A stretch of DNA of 36,105 bases from a virus. The translations under genes and the position numbers were made by a program. Below, in pieces: positions 7,346 through 13,926 of this stretch. Location: IMG/VR virus record IMGVR_UViG_3300046170_000251, positions 1 to 36,105 of that record; one strand, written 5' to 3'. Within the stretch, counting starts at the first letter, position 1, and every line of letters starts with the position of its first letter. The notes under the pieces are model-generated. The model saw only the letters and a list, made by a program, of their open reading frames with translations, did not search any database and was not told the origin of the DNA.

Positions 7346-7440
7346 AATGACCTCATTCCTCACAGACCAGTTGTAAAACAACTAACAACTGAAAGGTTAA
7401 GCCAATGTTATTATTTTCCAAGACAATATCGGAAGATAAT

Positions 7441-7467
7441 TTGTTCTCAGAAAACTGTCACTATAAT
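7441..7467 (+). promoter_or_regulatory. Candidate integrase promoter with perfect -10
   Basis: TATAAT at 7462-7467 is a perfect -10. Upstream is TTGTTC (7441-7446, 15-base spacing) or TTTGTT (7440-7445, 16-base spacing) as a weak -35. The -10 lies between TCACTAT (7458-7464) and ATTCACTATTT (7466-7476), so binding of integrase or another protein to these repeats would block it. The int ATG is about 92 bases downstream. Confidence 0.45.
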
Positions 7468-7558
7468 TCACTATTTCCAAATAGTGATACACTTACTGCT
7501 AGTTATATTAGAGCTAAATTATTCTTGGAAAGTTATCTCATGAAGCTATTAAATATAT

Positions 7559-8842
7559 ATGAGCAAACTATATAGAGTAACACCAAAAAATAATAAGTGG
7601 ATAATTCAAAATATAAACGACAGATCTACAGTATCTGATAAGCCATTTATTAAAAAAACAGATGCTGAAAATGCAATGTATGCAATGATAGCTTCTGAAG
7701 GAAATCAAATCACATCAACACCTACTCTTCTTACATTTAAGCAAGCATTCAAAAAATTTGCTGATTGGAAGATGAGCTTATATTCTCCAGATGGAAGAGT
7801 TAGTGAGCATTCTCTAAAAAGATATGACCAGGAGTATAGATTAAGAATATCTAAATATATGGATGACCAAGTATCTTGTAAGGATTTTGGTATCACACAT
7901 ATGGAAACCTACCTGGATAAACTAAAAGCAGCTGGAGTTAGTTTTAAAGCGATGCGTAAATCTGTAAAAGATATTAAGCATTTTTTAAGAAGAGCTAATG
8001 CTGTTGGTCAAGATCCTAATCTTTCTATGTTGACTTATAATATTTACGATCATTTGGGAGTAGTTCCTCAAGATGATGATCTTATTTATACAAGAGAAAT
8101 AGACATTAATATTTTAAGTGAAGAAAAAGTTGCTGCAATAATTAATGATTTATATGAAGGAATGAAAGTTGGAGATTTAGACAAGACTAATACATTTGCG
8201 ATTTTTTGTATGTTGTATTTCTTTGGTTTAAGAGCATCTGAATTATCTGGTATTAAAAAAGATTTTCATCCAAAACATTCATGCGTTGATATGGAAAACA
8301 ATTTTTTAAAGATCAGAGGTATTTACAAAGAAGGTAAATACATAAACAAAACTAAAAATAGAGGTAGCAAAAGAGACATTGAAATAGATGTTGATGCTAG
8401 AAAATTTTTAGATATGTGGCTGTATTATCGTATGGAACATAAACCAGATAATGTTTGGTTACTTGCTGGAAAAAATGGTGGACCAATAAGTTATACCTAC
8501 ATAAGAGATCGGATTTGGAAAACTTATGCAAAACATGGATTGGCAGAAATAGAATATAAATATGCTGGTCATGTTAGAGTTATCTCAACTCCATTAAAAG
8601 GTTTTCCAACAAAAGTATTTCGTCATAGATTTGGATCTCACATGATTACAGCTATGAATAGTAATCCTTTGTTAGATCGTAACAGAGTTAAAAACGAAAT
8701 TGGTCATACCAAGTTCTCAACATCTTCTGATATTTATGGAAATAAATTAATTAGAGGTACTGATAAAGAGAGAGCTGCTTTAGCAAAAGTAAAAGCGATT
8801 GCTAATAAATCAAATATATTTTCTAAAATAATCGAAAAATAA
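7559..8842 (+). CDS. int: Tyrosine recombinase integrase
   Basis: 427 residues. An N-terminal arm-binding-like part is followed by a SAM-like core-binding domain (about 60-150) and a catalytic domain (about 185-400). Visible catalytic residues: Arg225 in FFGLRASELSG, Arg355 in TKVFRHRFGSH, His383 in IGHTKFSTSS and nucleophile Tyr393 in SDIYGNK. The first His of the usual HxxR box is replaced by Lys352 (KVFR), a known variant. It would insert the phage at the tRNA-Asn gene whose half copy is at 7308-7345, and excise it with help from a directionality factor such as the HTH protein at 13666-13926. It faces a convergent minus-strand operon across a hairpin. Confidence 0.93.
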   Translation: MSKLYRVTPKNNKWIIQNINDRSTVSDKPFIKKTDAENAMYAMIASEGNQITSTPTLLTFKQAFKKFADWKMSLYSPDGRVSEHSLKRYDQEYRLRISKYMDDQVSCKDFGITHMETYLDKLKAAGVSFKAMRKSVKDIKHFLRRANAVGQDPNLSMLTYNIYDHLGVVPQDDDLIYTREIDINILSEEKVAAIINDLYEGMKVGDLDKTNTFAIFCMLYFFGLRASELSGIKKDFHPKHSCVDMENNFLKIRGIYKEGKYINKTKNRGSKRDIEIDVDARKFLDMWLYYRMEHKPDNVWLLAGKNGGPISYTYIRDRIWKTYAKHGLAEIEYKYAGHVRVISTPLKGFPTKVFRHRFGSHMITAMNSNPLLDRNRVKNEIGHTKFSTSSDIYGNKLIRGTDKERAALAKVKAIANKSNIFSKIIEK

Positions 8843-8854
8843 TTAGGTATCAAA

Positions 8855-8890
8855 GGTCATGGAGGCTGCAAGATCGCAGTCTCTGTGGCT
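8855..8890. terminator. Hairpin between convergent int and the minus-strand operon
   Basis: A 12-bp stem (8858-8869 with 8876-8887, three G-U pairs) has core GAGGCTGC/GCAGTCTC and loop AAGATC. It can extend by three weak pairs to 8855-8890. There is no clean U-tract on the plus strand. On the minus strand the stem is followed by an A/T-rich run. It sits exactly where convergent transcripts meet, so a bidirectional or factor-assisted terminator is the natural reading. Confidence 0.5.
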
Positions 8891-8899
8891 GTGAGGAGC

Positions 8900-9343
8900 T
8901 TAATTTTTCTTTAATTTATTAAAAATTGCGTTCAATCTTGTATTGTATCTAATTAAGCCTTGTATAGATGTCATAAACATTATGTTTCTATTATTCTTTT
9001 TAACTAAAGGCTCTGCAACTTTTATAGTTTCAGTCATATCATCATTAAGTTTTTTTACTTCATCAATCAATTCTTGACTATAAACACCAAGGTAATCGTT
9101 ACCTTCTCTAATAATATCGTTTTCTTTTTTTAGATATTCATTCTCTTTTTTTAATTTTGCTACTTCTTTGTGTAGCTCTCCATTCATATACTTATGCTGC
9201 TTTTCAATATTTGCCATTTCAGCATTAGCCTTTTTTAACTGCTCTAGTTCTATTTGGTATAATTGAATATCTTTATCAAGTGATGCGATCAGCTTCTGAT
9301 GGTCTTTATCTAATATAATTTTTTCTTGAATTTTATTCTTCAT
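8900..9343 (-). CDS. Coiled-coil hypothetical protein, last gene of the minus-strand operon
   Basis: 147 residues from the ATG at 9343, chosen because AAAGGA lies eight bases before it. A start at 9352 would put the same AAAGG directly against the ATG. The protein begins MKNKIQEKIILDKDHQKLIA and is almost one long heptad-rich helix (EVAKLKKENEYLKKENDIIR). It ends with a short globular part (IQGLIRYNTRLNAIFNKLKK). It overlaps the upstream gene stop by 11 bases. Such a coiled coil could be structural or a partner protein; no function is recognised. Confidence 0.65.
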   Translation of the reverse strand: MKNKIQEKIILDKDHQKLIASLDKDIQLYQIELEQLKKANAEMANIEKQHKYMNGELHKEVAKLKKENEYLKKENDIIREGNDYLGVYSQELIDEVKKLNDDMTETIKVAEPLVKKNNRNIMFMTSIQGLIRYNTRLNAIFNKLKKN

Positions 9344-9659
9344 CTGGCTCATCCTTTGGATAATTAATTCTATGAGCTGATTGTCTATCAGCATCATCCA
9401 ACACTTCATCCATCACCAAATCATACATACCATTAGGATTTTCAATAAATGCTATTTCTGCTTTTGTTTCCTTTATAATTTGTTTGCAATGGTCTTTTGC
9501 TTGCTCCAAAACAACAGTTAAATTAGGAAAATTAGAAGGATATACTCCATAAATATAGAGATCATTTACAGCTGCTGCTACTCTACTCAATCCTTGGTAT
9601 CTTCTTTTTAATCTTTGAACTTTACTATCATAATCTAAATCGACTGGTGCTTTACTCAT
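9333..9659 (-). CDS. Hypothetical protein, 108 aa
   Basis: Starts MSKAPVDLDYDSKVQRLKRR and has a helical first half (YQGLSRVAAAVNDLYIYGVY), then an amphipathic helix (VVLEQAKDHCKQIIKETKAE) and an acidic tail ending EPDEE. The start codon overlaps the preceding 54-aa gene by eight bases (ATGAGTAA). No known domain. An early-operon accessory role is all that can be inferred. Confidence 0.6.
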   Translation of the reverse strand: MSKAPVDLDYDSKVQRLKRRYQGLSRVAAAVNDLYIYGVYPSNFPNLTVVLEQAKDHCKQIIKETKAEIAFIENPNGMYDLVMDEVLDDADRQSAHRINYPKDEPDEE

Positions 9660-9816
9660 TTAATTTTCTCCATCTAGTATTATCTATTTTTATTTCCATA
9701 TCTTTGACCTCCTGGGAGAGAGGCTCTGTTCCTTCAGTACCTTTTTCTTCAGATTCAAAAGTTTCCTCAAGAACAAATGCCGCTTCTCCAGTTGTTGTTT
9801 TAATTATTTTTGCCAT
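9652..9816 (-). CDS. Small acidic protein, 54 aa
   Basis: ATG at 9816-9814, stop at 9652-9654. It begins MAKIIKTTTGEAAFVLEEET and is followed by an acidic Glu/Thr-rich stretch, then KDMEIKIDNTRWRKLNE. It overlaps the gene upstream by 17 bases and the gene downstream by 8, as its neighbours do. The frame fills what would otherwise be a 140-base hole in a tightly packed operon. Function unknown. Confidence 0.6.
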   Translation of the reverse strand: MAKIIKTTTGEAAFVLEETFESEEKGTEGTEPLSQEVKDMEIKIDNTRWRKLNE

Positions 9817-10042
9817 CTGGTATTTCTAGGTCATGTGGTCTAGTTACACTTTCGACAACATTACCTTTATTTCTAGTTGATTGGACTAATGGAACATTAT
9901 TACTTAAACCAACTGCTATAAGCTCTCTGCTTCCAGTTGTTTTAGGTTCATGCCATAAACTAATCATATATTTACAATCAGCATCTGGATAATCTTGCTC
10001 TTCAATATCAATGTGAAAAAATTGAGATCTATATATAGCCAT
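9800..10042 (-). CDS. Hypothetical protein, 80 aa
   Basis: Begins MAIYRSQFFHIDIEEQDYPD and continues ADCKYMISLWHEPKTTGSRE, then LIAVGLSNNVPLVQSTRNKG. It looks like a small alpha/beta fold with no known motif. The ATG overlaps the stop of the upstream regulator by one base (TAATG), so expression is coupled to it. Confidence 0.6.
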   Translation of the reverse strand: MAIYRSQFFHIDIEEQDYPDADCKYMISLWHEPKTTGSRELIAVGLSNNVPLVQSTRNKGNVVESVTRPHDLEIPDGKNN

Positions 10043-10440
10043 TATTTATCCTCCAATATTGCATCGTATGTAGCTCTCATTTTAGGATCATGCTCAAGAT
10101 GTGTTAAAGGCATTGGATATTCATCTGCAAAATCTTCATACTTACTTGCATCAAATGCTGGTGCTGCATCTAATACTTCATTAGATTTTGTCGATCTATG
10201 AATGAAAGTTGGATCTACCAAATCATCTGTTTTAACTTTATAGAAATCTGCAATGTGTTTTAATCGATAAGCTGATGGAATAATATCTCCAGCTTCATAC
10301 TTTTGAACATTTTGATGACTTACACCTAAATGATAAGCCAAAGACTTTTGCGGCATCCCAGTTTGTAATCTACAAAACCTCATATTAGATCCAAGCATTT
10401 CACAAAAACTTATAAACTTTTGGTCTCTAATTACTTTCAT
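10042..10440 (-). CDS. XRE/Cro-CI-type transcription regulator
   Basis: 132 residues from the ATG at 10440, which has GGAGG eight bases upstream; longer in-frame starts run back into the preceding gene. Residues about 17-72 are an HTH_3 domain: LGSNMRFCRLQTGMPQKSLA, then YHLGVSHQNVQKYEAGD, where the recognition helix is SHQNVQKYE, followed by IPSAYRLKHIADFYKV. The C-terminal half is acidic with no peptidase motif. It could be a Cro-like repressor or antirepressor in the lysis/lysogeny switch. Its position deep inside the early operon suggests it acts after that operon is switched on. Confidence 0.8.
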   Translation of the reverse strand: MKVIRDQKFISFCEMLGSNMRFCRLQTGMPQKSLAYHLGVSHQNVQKYEAGDIIPSAYRLKHIADFYKVKTDDLVDPTFIHRSTKSNEVLDAAPAFDASKYEDFADEYPMPLTHLEHDPKMRATYDAILEDK

Positions 10441-10708
10441 TATAGACCTCCATAAATTTTTTAATTTGTGCCTGGATGGCTGGAACATTTAGCTCTGGTG
10501 TTCTTTCAGCTGTTGCAGCAAAACAAGCATTAGGCATTTGCTGAAACTTTGTATGAAGATTTAGGAAATAACCTATTTCTCCATCATTAGTATTTTTCTT
10601 TTTTAAATACCAAGCGGTATTATCTAGTCTTGTGTATGGACCAGTTTTTTTATTTAAGAAAGCTTCTTTGTCATAAGAGATATAACTTTCTCTTTTTTTT
10701 CTACTCAT
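10427..10708 (-). CDS. Hypothetical protein, 93 aa
   Basis: Begins MSRKKRESYISYDKEAFLNK, with GPYTRLDNTAWYLKKKNTND in the middle and a helical C-terminus (PAIQAQIKKFMEVYNESN). It overlaps the downstream XRE gene by 14 bases and the upstream gene by four (ATGA-type). The ribosome site of the XRE gene is inside its last codons. No family recognised. Confidence 0.6.
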   Translation of the reverse strand: MSRKKRESYISYDKEAFLNKKTGPYTRLDNTAWYLKKKNTNDGEIGYFLNLHTKFQQMPNACFAATAERTPELNVPAIQAQIKKFMEVYNESN

Positions 10709-11007
10709 AATAAATCCTCCATCAATGAGTTGCGGTTAAGTTGAGTAGCAAGAACAGAAATAAGTCTTGCTGCTATGTGTTTGGGAAACTCTATTGTTTC
10801 TCCATGATTTGATAGCAACAGCAGCTCCTCCTGGAGCAGCGGCAGTTGGTCGAATTTTTCATGATCCATTTTCTGGCATATTGATTGAATAAATTGAGCA
10901 TGGTGCAGTTTCTGCTCTTCCAGCAACAAGTTTTCCTTTTGATTAGGAAACTTTAAAATATTAGTTTCAACTTTAACTTCTTGGCTCTGGTTTTTTTCTG
11001 TACTCAT
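10705..11007 (-). CDS. Hypothetical protein, 100 aa
   Basis: Begins MSTEKNQSQEVKVETNILKF. The rest is Leu/Glu/Gln-rich helix (LLLEEQKLHHAQFIQSICQK) ending in AARLISVLATQLNRNSLMED. It overlaps both neighbours. It could be a small helical partner protein; no function is recognised. Confidence 0.58.
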   Translation of the reverse strand: MSTEKNQSQEVKVETNILKFPNQKENLLLEEQKLHHAQFIQSICQKMDHEKFDQLPLLQEELLLLSNHGETIEFPKHIAARLISVLATQLNRNSLMEDLL

Positions 11008-11107
11008 TTTTTATATATTCTTGATATTCAATTCTAAATTTTTCATCTTTTTCAAAAGTTGATCTACCATTTAGCTCTTGGTTTAGTTTGAACTCCAAGT
11101 AACTCAT
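10973..11107 (-). CDS. Small charged protein, 44 aa
   Basis: From ATG 11107: MSYLEFKLNQELNGRSTFEK, then DEKFRIEYQEYIKNEYRKKP. It is helical and highly charged. It overlaps the 3' end of the DUF6378-like gene by 44 bases and the next gene by 35, which is more than usual here, and its ribosome site (AGAG) is weak. A longer version starting at 11176 would lie mostly inside the upstream gene. Moderately likely to be real. Confidence 0.45.
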   Translation of the reverse strand: MSYLEFKLNQELNGRSTFEKDEKFRIEYQEYIKNEYRKKPEPRS

Positions 11108-11396
11108 CGGTATCAATCTCTTCTGATTTTTCTTTGTGCATGTCATGTGCTTGAACGATGTAAGCCAAAGCGTCATCGTAACTATCTTCTTTAAATTTAT
11201 GTGTAGCTCTAATTAATTTTGCTTGAGCATAGAGTAATGGAACTTGCCATCCTTCTATTGGTGCGATTAAATGTTTGTCCAAGATTATGGACCATGACGA
11301 AGCAATCTTATTCATATTATCTTCGAAAGATCCATATTGATCTTGTCTGGAACTTTCTAGTTCCTCCAGGCGGTTATGAAGTTTTTTTCTTGGCAT
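11064..11396 (-). CDS. DUF6378-like phage protein
   Basis: 110 residues from the ATG at 11396 (AAAGG five bases upstream); earlier starts lie in the ribbon-helix-helix gene. The segment RQDQYGSFEDNMNKIASSWS, then WQVPLLYAQAKLIRATHKFK and EDSYDDALAYIVQA, follows the DUF6378 pattern of a YG..e.n...ia..W start, a helix ending in K..R, and a D.w.D..gY end. This family is widespread in phages near nucleotide or recombination genes, with unknown biochemistry. The C-terminus is acidic, then basic. Confidence 0.65.
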   Translation of the reverse strand: MPRKKLHNRLEELESSRQDQYGSFEDNMNKIASSWSIILDKHLIAPIEGWQVPLLYAQAKLIRATHKFKEDSYDDALAYIVQAHDMHKEKSEEIDTDELLGVQTKPRAKW

Positions 11397-11550
11397 CCTT
11401 ACCTTTAAAATCCTCATGACCTCTTTGAACATAAAACTCAACAGTCTTTGACATACTTATCGGTAGCTCAAATCTTTTTTGAGAAAGCTCTTCAAGTAAC
11501 TGATAAGTTTTTATATTGATGGCAACACTCTTAAATTTATCTGGATCCAT
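11374..11550 (-). CDS. Ribbon-helix-helix (Arc/CopG-type) regulator
   Basis: 58 residues: MDPDKFKSVAINIKTYQLLE, then ELSQKRFELPISMSKTVEFYVQRG in two stretches. The pattern of a beta strand (FKSVAINI), helix A (KTYQLLEELSQKRF), a turn (ELPIS) and helix B (MSKTVEFYVQRG) is that of an RHH DNA-binding protein, which works as a dimer with the strands in the major groove. GGAGG stands seven bases before the ATG. It overlaps the next gene by 23 bases. It may regulate early transcription; its targets are unknown. Confidence 0.72.
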   Translation of the reverse strand: MDPDKFKSVAINIKTYQLLEELSQKRFELPISMSKTVEFYVQRGHEDFKGKDAKKKTS

Positions 11551-11552
11551 TT

Positions 11553-11831
11553 TTAAGCCTCCAACTCTGCTGGATTAAAACTTGTATCTCCAGGTGTTGC
11601 AGCAGCAGCATCTTCATCAAGTTCAACTCTGTAGAAAGTATAAAACTCAGTACCTTCTGCCATCTTGCCTTTGCCGCTAGCTTTTTGTTTATAAGCACCG
11701 AAACGATGTTTAACTCCATCAACAACAATAGTTCCTGACATATCGTATGATTGAGGAGATTTTTTATTGGTCGCAATGAAAGCAGCTCCTAGGTCTGGTC
11801 TTTCTTTTTTTGGTGTATCAAAATCTGACAT
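11553..11831 (-). CDS. Small beta-rich protein beside the annealing protein, possible ssDNA-binding partner
   Basis: 92 residues. MSDFDTPKKERPDLGAAFIA leads into SGTIVVDGVKHRFGAYKQKA and FYTFYRVELDEDAAAA, ending in a short acidic tail. The G-x-I, HRFGAY and FYTFYRV strands suggest a compact beta-barrel-like fold, and an acidic C-terminal end is common in single-strand binding proteins. It is coupled (ATG overlaps TAA by one base) to the annealing protein gene. The function is inference only. Confidence 0.5.
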   Translation of the reverse strand: MSDFDTPKKERPDLGAAFIATNKKSPQSYDMSGTIVVDGVKHRFGAYKQKASGKGKMAEGTEFYTFYRVELDEDAAAATPGDTSFNPAELEA

Positions 11832-12412
11832 TATATAACTCCTTTGGTTTGCAGATTAGTTTTGTGAACTTGGAAATCTTCCATAAATGTTGTGTAAGCA
11901 ATTGGATTTTTAATTTTCAATTCACCTAACATTGATTTATTTTTAGATAACCATTCTTGGTAAGAACCTTTGTGAGACACAGCCTCTAAATCTTTTAAAG
12001 CCTGTTGGATCTTTTTGTCTTGCTGCATGATTGCAGTAGAAACTTCTTCAGCAGATGCAATTCCATCAGATATAAATCCTAGAAATGCTAGACCTCTACC
12101 AATTGCAGATGTTTCGCAATTCTCAAGAGCTGAAGTTTGGTTAATTTTACTGGCATTTCGTTTCTCTTCCGCATGACCAGTAGAAACATGTTTATCATCG
12201 ATAAAAATATCAGCTTGCATAACAACACTTTCTTTATCCATATGTTGAATCTTAGAAATGATGTCTAAAGAGCATCCTAAAGCTCTTCTTGCTAATGCTA
12301 CTCTTAATGCAACTGTTGCATACGATTTTCCATGTATTGGAATTGTTTGTCCATCTAATGATTTTTTAAATTCATTTACAGCTAGGACCAGCTTATCTTT
12401 TATATCAGCCAT
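11831..12412 (-). CDS. Single-strand annealing recombinase, ERF/Sak-like
   Basis: 193 residues. KSYATVALRVALARRALGCS (about 29-48) and a strand (VVMQADIFIDD) lead to the signature at about 93-124: TSALENCETSAIGRGLAFLG followed by SDGIASAEEV. ENxETSAIGRAL is the hallmark of ERF-type annealing proteins in phages. It would coat single-strand DNA made by the RecB-like exonuclease encoded two genes upstream and anneal homologous ends, giving recombination and recombination-driven concatemer formation. The phage has no polymerase of its own, so this pair may be its main DNA-metabolism tool. Confidence 0.75.
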   Translation of the reverse strand: MADIKDKLVLAVNEFKKSLDGQTIPIHGKSYATVALRVALARRALGCSLDIISKIQHMDKESVVMQADIFIDDKHVSTGHAEEKRNASKINQTSALENCETSAIGRGLAFLGFISDGIASAEEVSTAIMQQDKKIQQALKDLEAVSHKGSYQEWLSKNKSMLGELKIKNPIAYTTFMEDFQVHKTNLQTKGVI

Positions 12413-12522
12413 AAGGTTAAACCTCCTATAGTTAAAATTAAAAGAGCCGATAAAATTCTTCTTTTAATTTGTTGTTTGTGTTGGTCCAATTTTTTTTGGA
12501 TGTAAAAATCTTCTAACTTCAT
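12400..12522 (-). CDS. 40-aa single-pass membrane protein between exonuclease and annealing genes
   Basis: ATG 12522 overlaps the exonuclease TGA as ATGA and the stop at 12400 overlaps the annealing gene start by 13 bases. The product reads MKLEDFYIQKKLDQHKQQIK then a positive patch KRR and a hydrophobic helix ILSALLILTIGGLTLWLI. This is a short cytoplasmic amphipathic helix plus one C-terminal transmembrane helix. The double overlap strongly supports translation. Possible roles are a membrane anchor for replication or recombination, or an anti-host or exclusion peptide. No family recognised. Confidence 0.6.
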   Translation of the reverse strand: MKLEDFYIQKKLDQHKQQIKRRILSALLILTIGGLTLWLI

Positions 12523-13616
12523 GATAACTTCCATAAAAGTTTTGCTTCTTTAAGTAATTCTGTTGGCATTCCATTCCATGCAAATGGATGATCTAAATTC
12601 ATATCCATCATTCCAGCAGCTTCTTCAATAATTTCATCTCTGCTTAAATGTTCATGTAATGCTAAAATTTTTTCTCTTCTTCTAAAAGTATTAAACATTA
12701 TTTGTAAATTTCTTTTCATACCTTCAACTGTTAGATGATGGCAATTGGTGCTATCAAAAATAGTGTAACCATCTTTTGTTGCATAAAGTAAATATGCTGG
12801 AACTTTAAAATCAAAATGTGCTGCATAAGTTGCTACTTGAACACAATGATTAAAACTAGCGGTAGCTGGTAACGGAGAAACAAGAAAACTACGATTACCA
12901 TCCTTTTTGATCTTGCCTAGACGAGACCATTTAGTTTTTAGTTCAATAATCTTATGTGGAAAGGCATCTGTATGAAGAGATGTCGGACTACTCTCATGAT
13001 GAGGATCACCGAACACATGATTATTGATACTACCATAATCAAAATCAATACGACCTACTGTGGGAAGAAAAGACGAAAGGAAACCACTAGGAGATTGTAT
13101 TGATATTTGTCTTTCGCAAGTAATAGGACTTGCCACCGCTAGTTTTGCTAAACCATCCAGAGCATGATTAATTACTACTGGAATTTCTTCTAAATATTTT
13201 TGTTTTTTGTCGCTATCCTTTTCATCGGTAGGAACATATTCTTTTAATTTTTCTATCTCTTCTTGGAGAGCTGCATCTTTTGTAATTTTTTCATTTGTTG
13301 TTGCTGCAACTTTTTTCTTTACTGGATGTAATTTATAAATTGTGTCTGCATAAATTCTTTGCAAAACTTCTCCAACAATTTTTCCACTTTCCATTGCTGC
13401 ATTTGATGGAAGTAATTCTCTTCGCATCTTTTGGTCCATCCAAACATATTTGAATAACCAAGCTGCATCTGGAATTACAAATTGAGTTGGTGAGAAATGA
13501 TTTATATTTAATTTTTGAGCAAAGAGAGGAAGAGTATTTTCTAAAGCTTCTGCTAAAGGATCTGAAACTTTTGGTTCAGTTTGTGAATTTGATTTTATTA
13601 TCATATGAAAGGACAT
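12519..13616 (-). CDS. RecB-like PD-(D/E)XK exonuclease
   Basis: 365 residues, GGAGG before the ATG at 13616. The Cas4/RecB nuclease order is visible: INHFSPTQF (about 38-46) with a following WLFKYVW, an Asn/Glu-Ser-Gly-Lys helix (AAMESGKIVGE, 73-83), Asp191 in GRIDFDYG, Glu225 and Lys227 in IIELKTKW, and Gln260/Tyr264 in the QVATYAAHF motif. These residues bind metal and cut DNA in the family. With the annealing protein it forms a Red/RecET-like recombination pair. Upstream (13644-13666) is a candidate repressor operator. Confidence 0.82.
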   Translation of the reverse strand: MSFHMIIKSNSQTEPKVSDPLAEALENTLPLFAQKLNINHFSPTQFVIPDAAWLFKYVWMDQKMRRELLPSNAAMESGKIVGEVLQRIYADTIYKLHPVKKKVAATTNEKITKDAALQEEIEKLKEYVPTDEKDSDKKQKYLEEIPVVINHALDGLAKLAVASPITCERQISIQSPSGFLSSFLPTVGRIDFDYGSINNHVFGDPHHESSPTSLHTDAFPHKIIELKTKWSRLGKIKKDGNRSFLVSPLPATASFNHCVQVATYAAHFDFKVPAYLLYATKDGYTIFDSTNCHHLTVEGMKRNLQIMFNTFRRREKILALHEHLSRDEIIEEAAGMMDMNLDHPFAWNGMPTELLKEAKLLWKLS

Positions 13617-13643
13617 ATAAGACCTCCATATAATATGTAAATG

Positions 13644-13666
13644 AGTTTATGCGATATGGATAAACT
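13644..13666. promoter_or_regulatory. Operator-like 23-bp palindrome upstream of the exonuclease operon
   Basis: Half-sites AGTTTATGC and GGATAAACT are separated by GATAT. The arms match at 8 of 9 positions. A near copy lies at 15319-15341 between the divergent early operons (TTTATGCGAT-T/A-TGGATAAACT shared when the second copy is read on the minus strand). The site lies 28 bases before the exonuclease ATG and overlaps the last base of the HTH gene at 13666. An AT-rich promoter-like stretch (ATATTATATGG on the minus strand) lies between it and the gene. I infer binding of the 451-aa repressor. Confidence 0.65.
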
Positions 13667-13926
13667 TAATTTTCGCTAACCTTCGCATTAGTACGCTTAC
13701 CTCCGATTTCAACGACAGTCGCTTTTTTGTTCTTAATATGTTTCATGAACCATTCAACAAAAGCTACTCTTGGATATAAAATTGTATCTCCTAATCTAAA
13801 ATGTATTGGACTATCCATATCTTTTTTTAATCTCCATTCTTTTAAAGTACCTCTTTTAATTTGGAAATCTTTTTCAATATCATGATCTGTTGCAGTTTGT
13901 TTTTCTTTAATCCAATCTTCAAACAT
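13666..13926 (-). CDS. Excisionase-like winged HTH protein (HTH_17/AlpA-type)
   Basis: 86 residues: MFEDWIKEKQTATDHDIEKD, then FQIKRGTLKEWRLKKDMDSP and IHFRLGDTILYPRVAFVEWF. The order helix, recognition helix (RGTLKEWR), then a wing with DSPIHFRLGDTILYPR and a closing W helix is typical of MerR-fold phage excisionases and AlpA-like regulators. It may bend attL/attR for excision with the integrase, or act as a regulator. It directly follows the large repressor gene (one-base overlap), so it may also be made in the lysogen unless controlled after transcription. Confidence 0.72.
   Translation of the reverse strand: MFEDWIKEKQTATDHDIEKDFQIKRGTLKEWRLKKDMDSPIHFRLGDTILYPRVAFVEWFMKHIKNKKATVVEIGGKRTNAKVSEN

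Larger units (their letters stand above)
7148..7487 (+). repeat. Cluster of AGTGAAT/ATTCACT repeats flanking attP, candidate integrase arm sites
   Basis: Copies of AGTGAAT(T) or its complement lie at 7148-7154, 7163-7170, 7236-7243, 7248-7253, 7458-7464 (TCACTAT) and 7466-7476. Two pairs are inverted: AGTGAA/TTCACT at 7236-7253, and a perfect 20-bp palindrome with 9-bp arms TCACTATTT/AAATAGTGA at 7468-7487. They lie on both sides of the tRNA-like core at 7308-7345. Tyrosine integrases of the lambda type bind short arm repeats placed this way, so I infer arm-type sites. Some copies could serve as operators of the int promoter. Confidence 0.6.

Noticed and set aside
7308-7383. A functional phage-encoded tRNA-Asn
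   Set aside because: Only positions 1-38 are present. The sequence after the anticodon loop does not pair with GTTGA and has no T-arm or acceptor 3' strand, so it is an attachment core.
10973-11176. 67-aa version of the small gene with a start at 11176
   Set aside because: The extra N-terminal residues lie wholly within the upstream gene and have a low-complexity shadow look; ATG 11107 gives a more natural protein.
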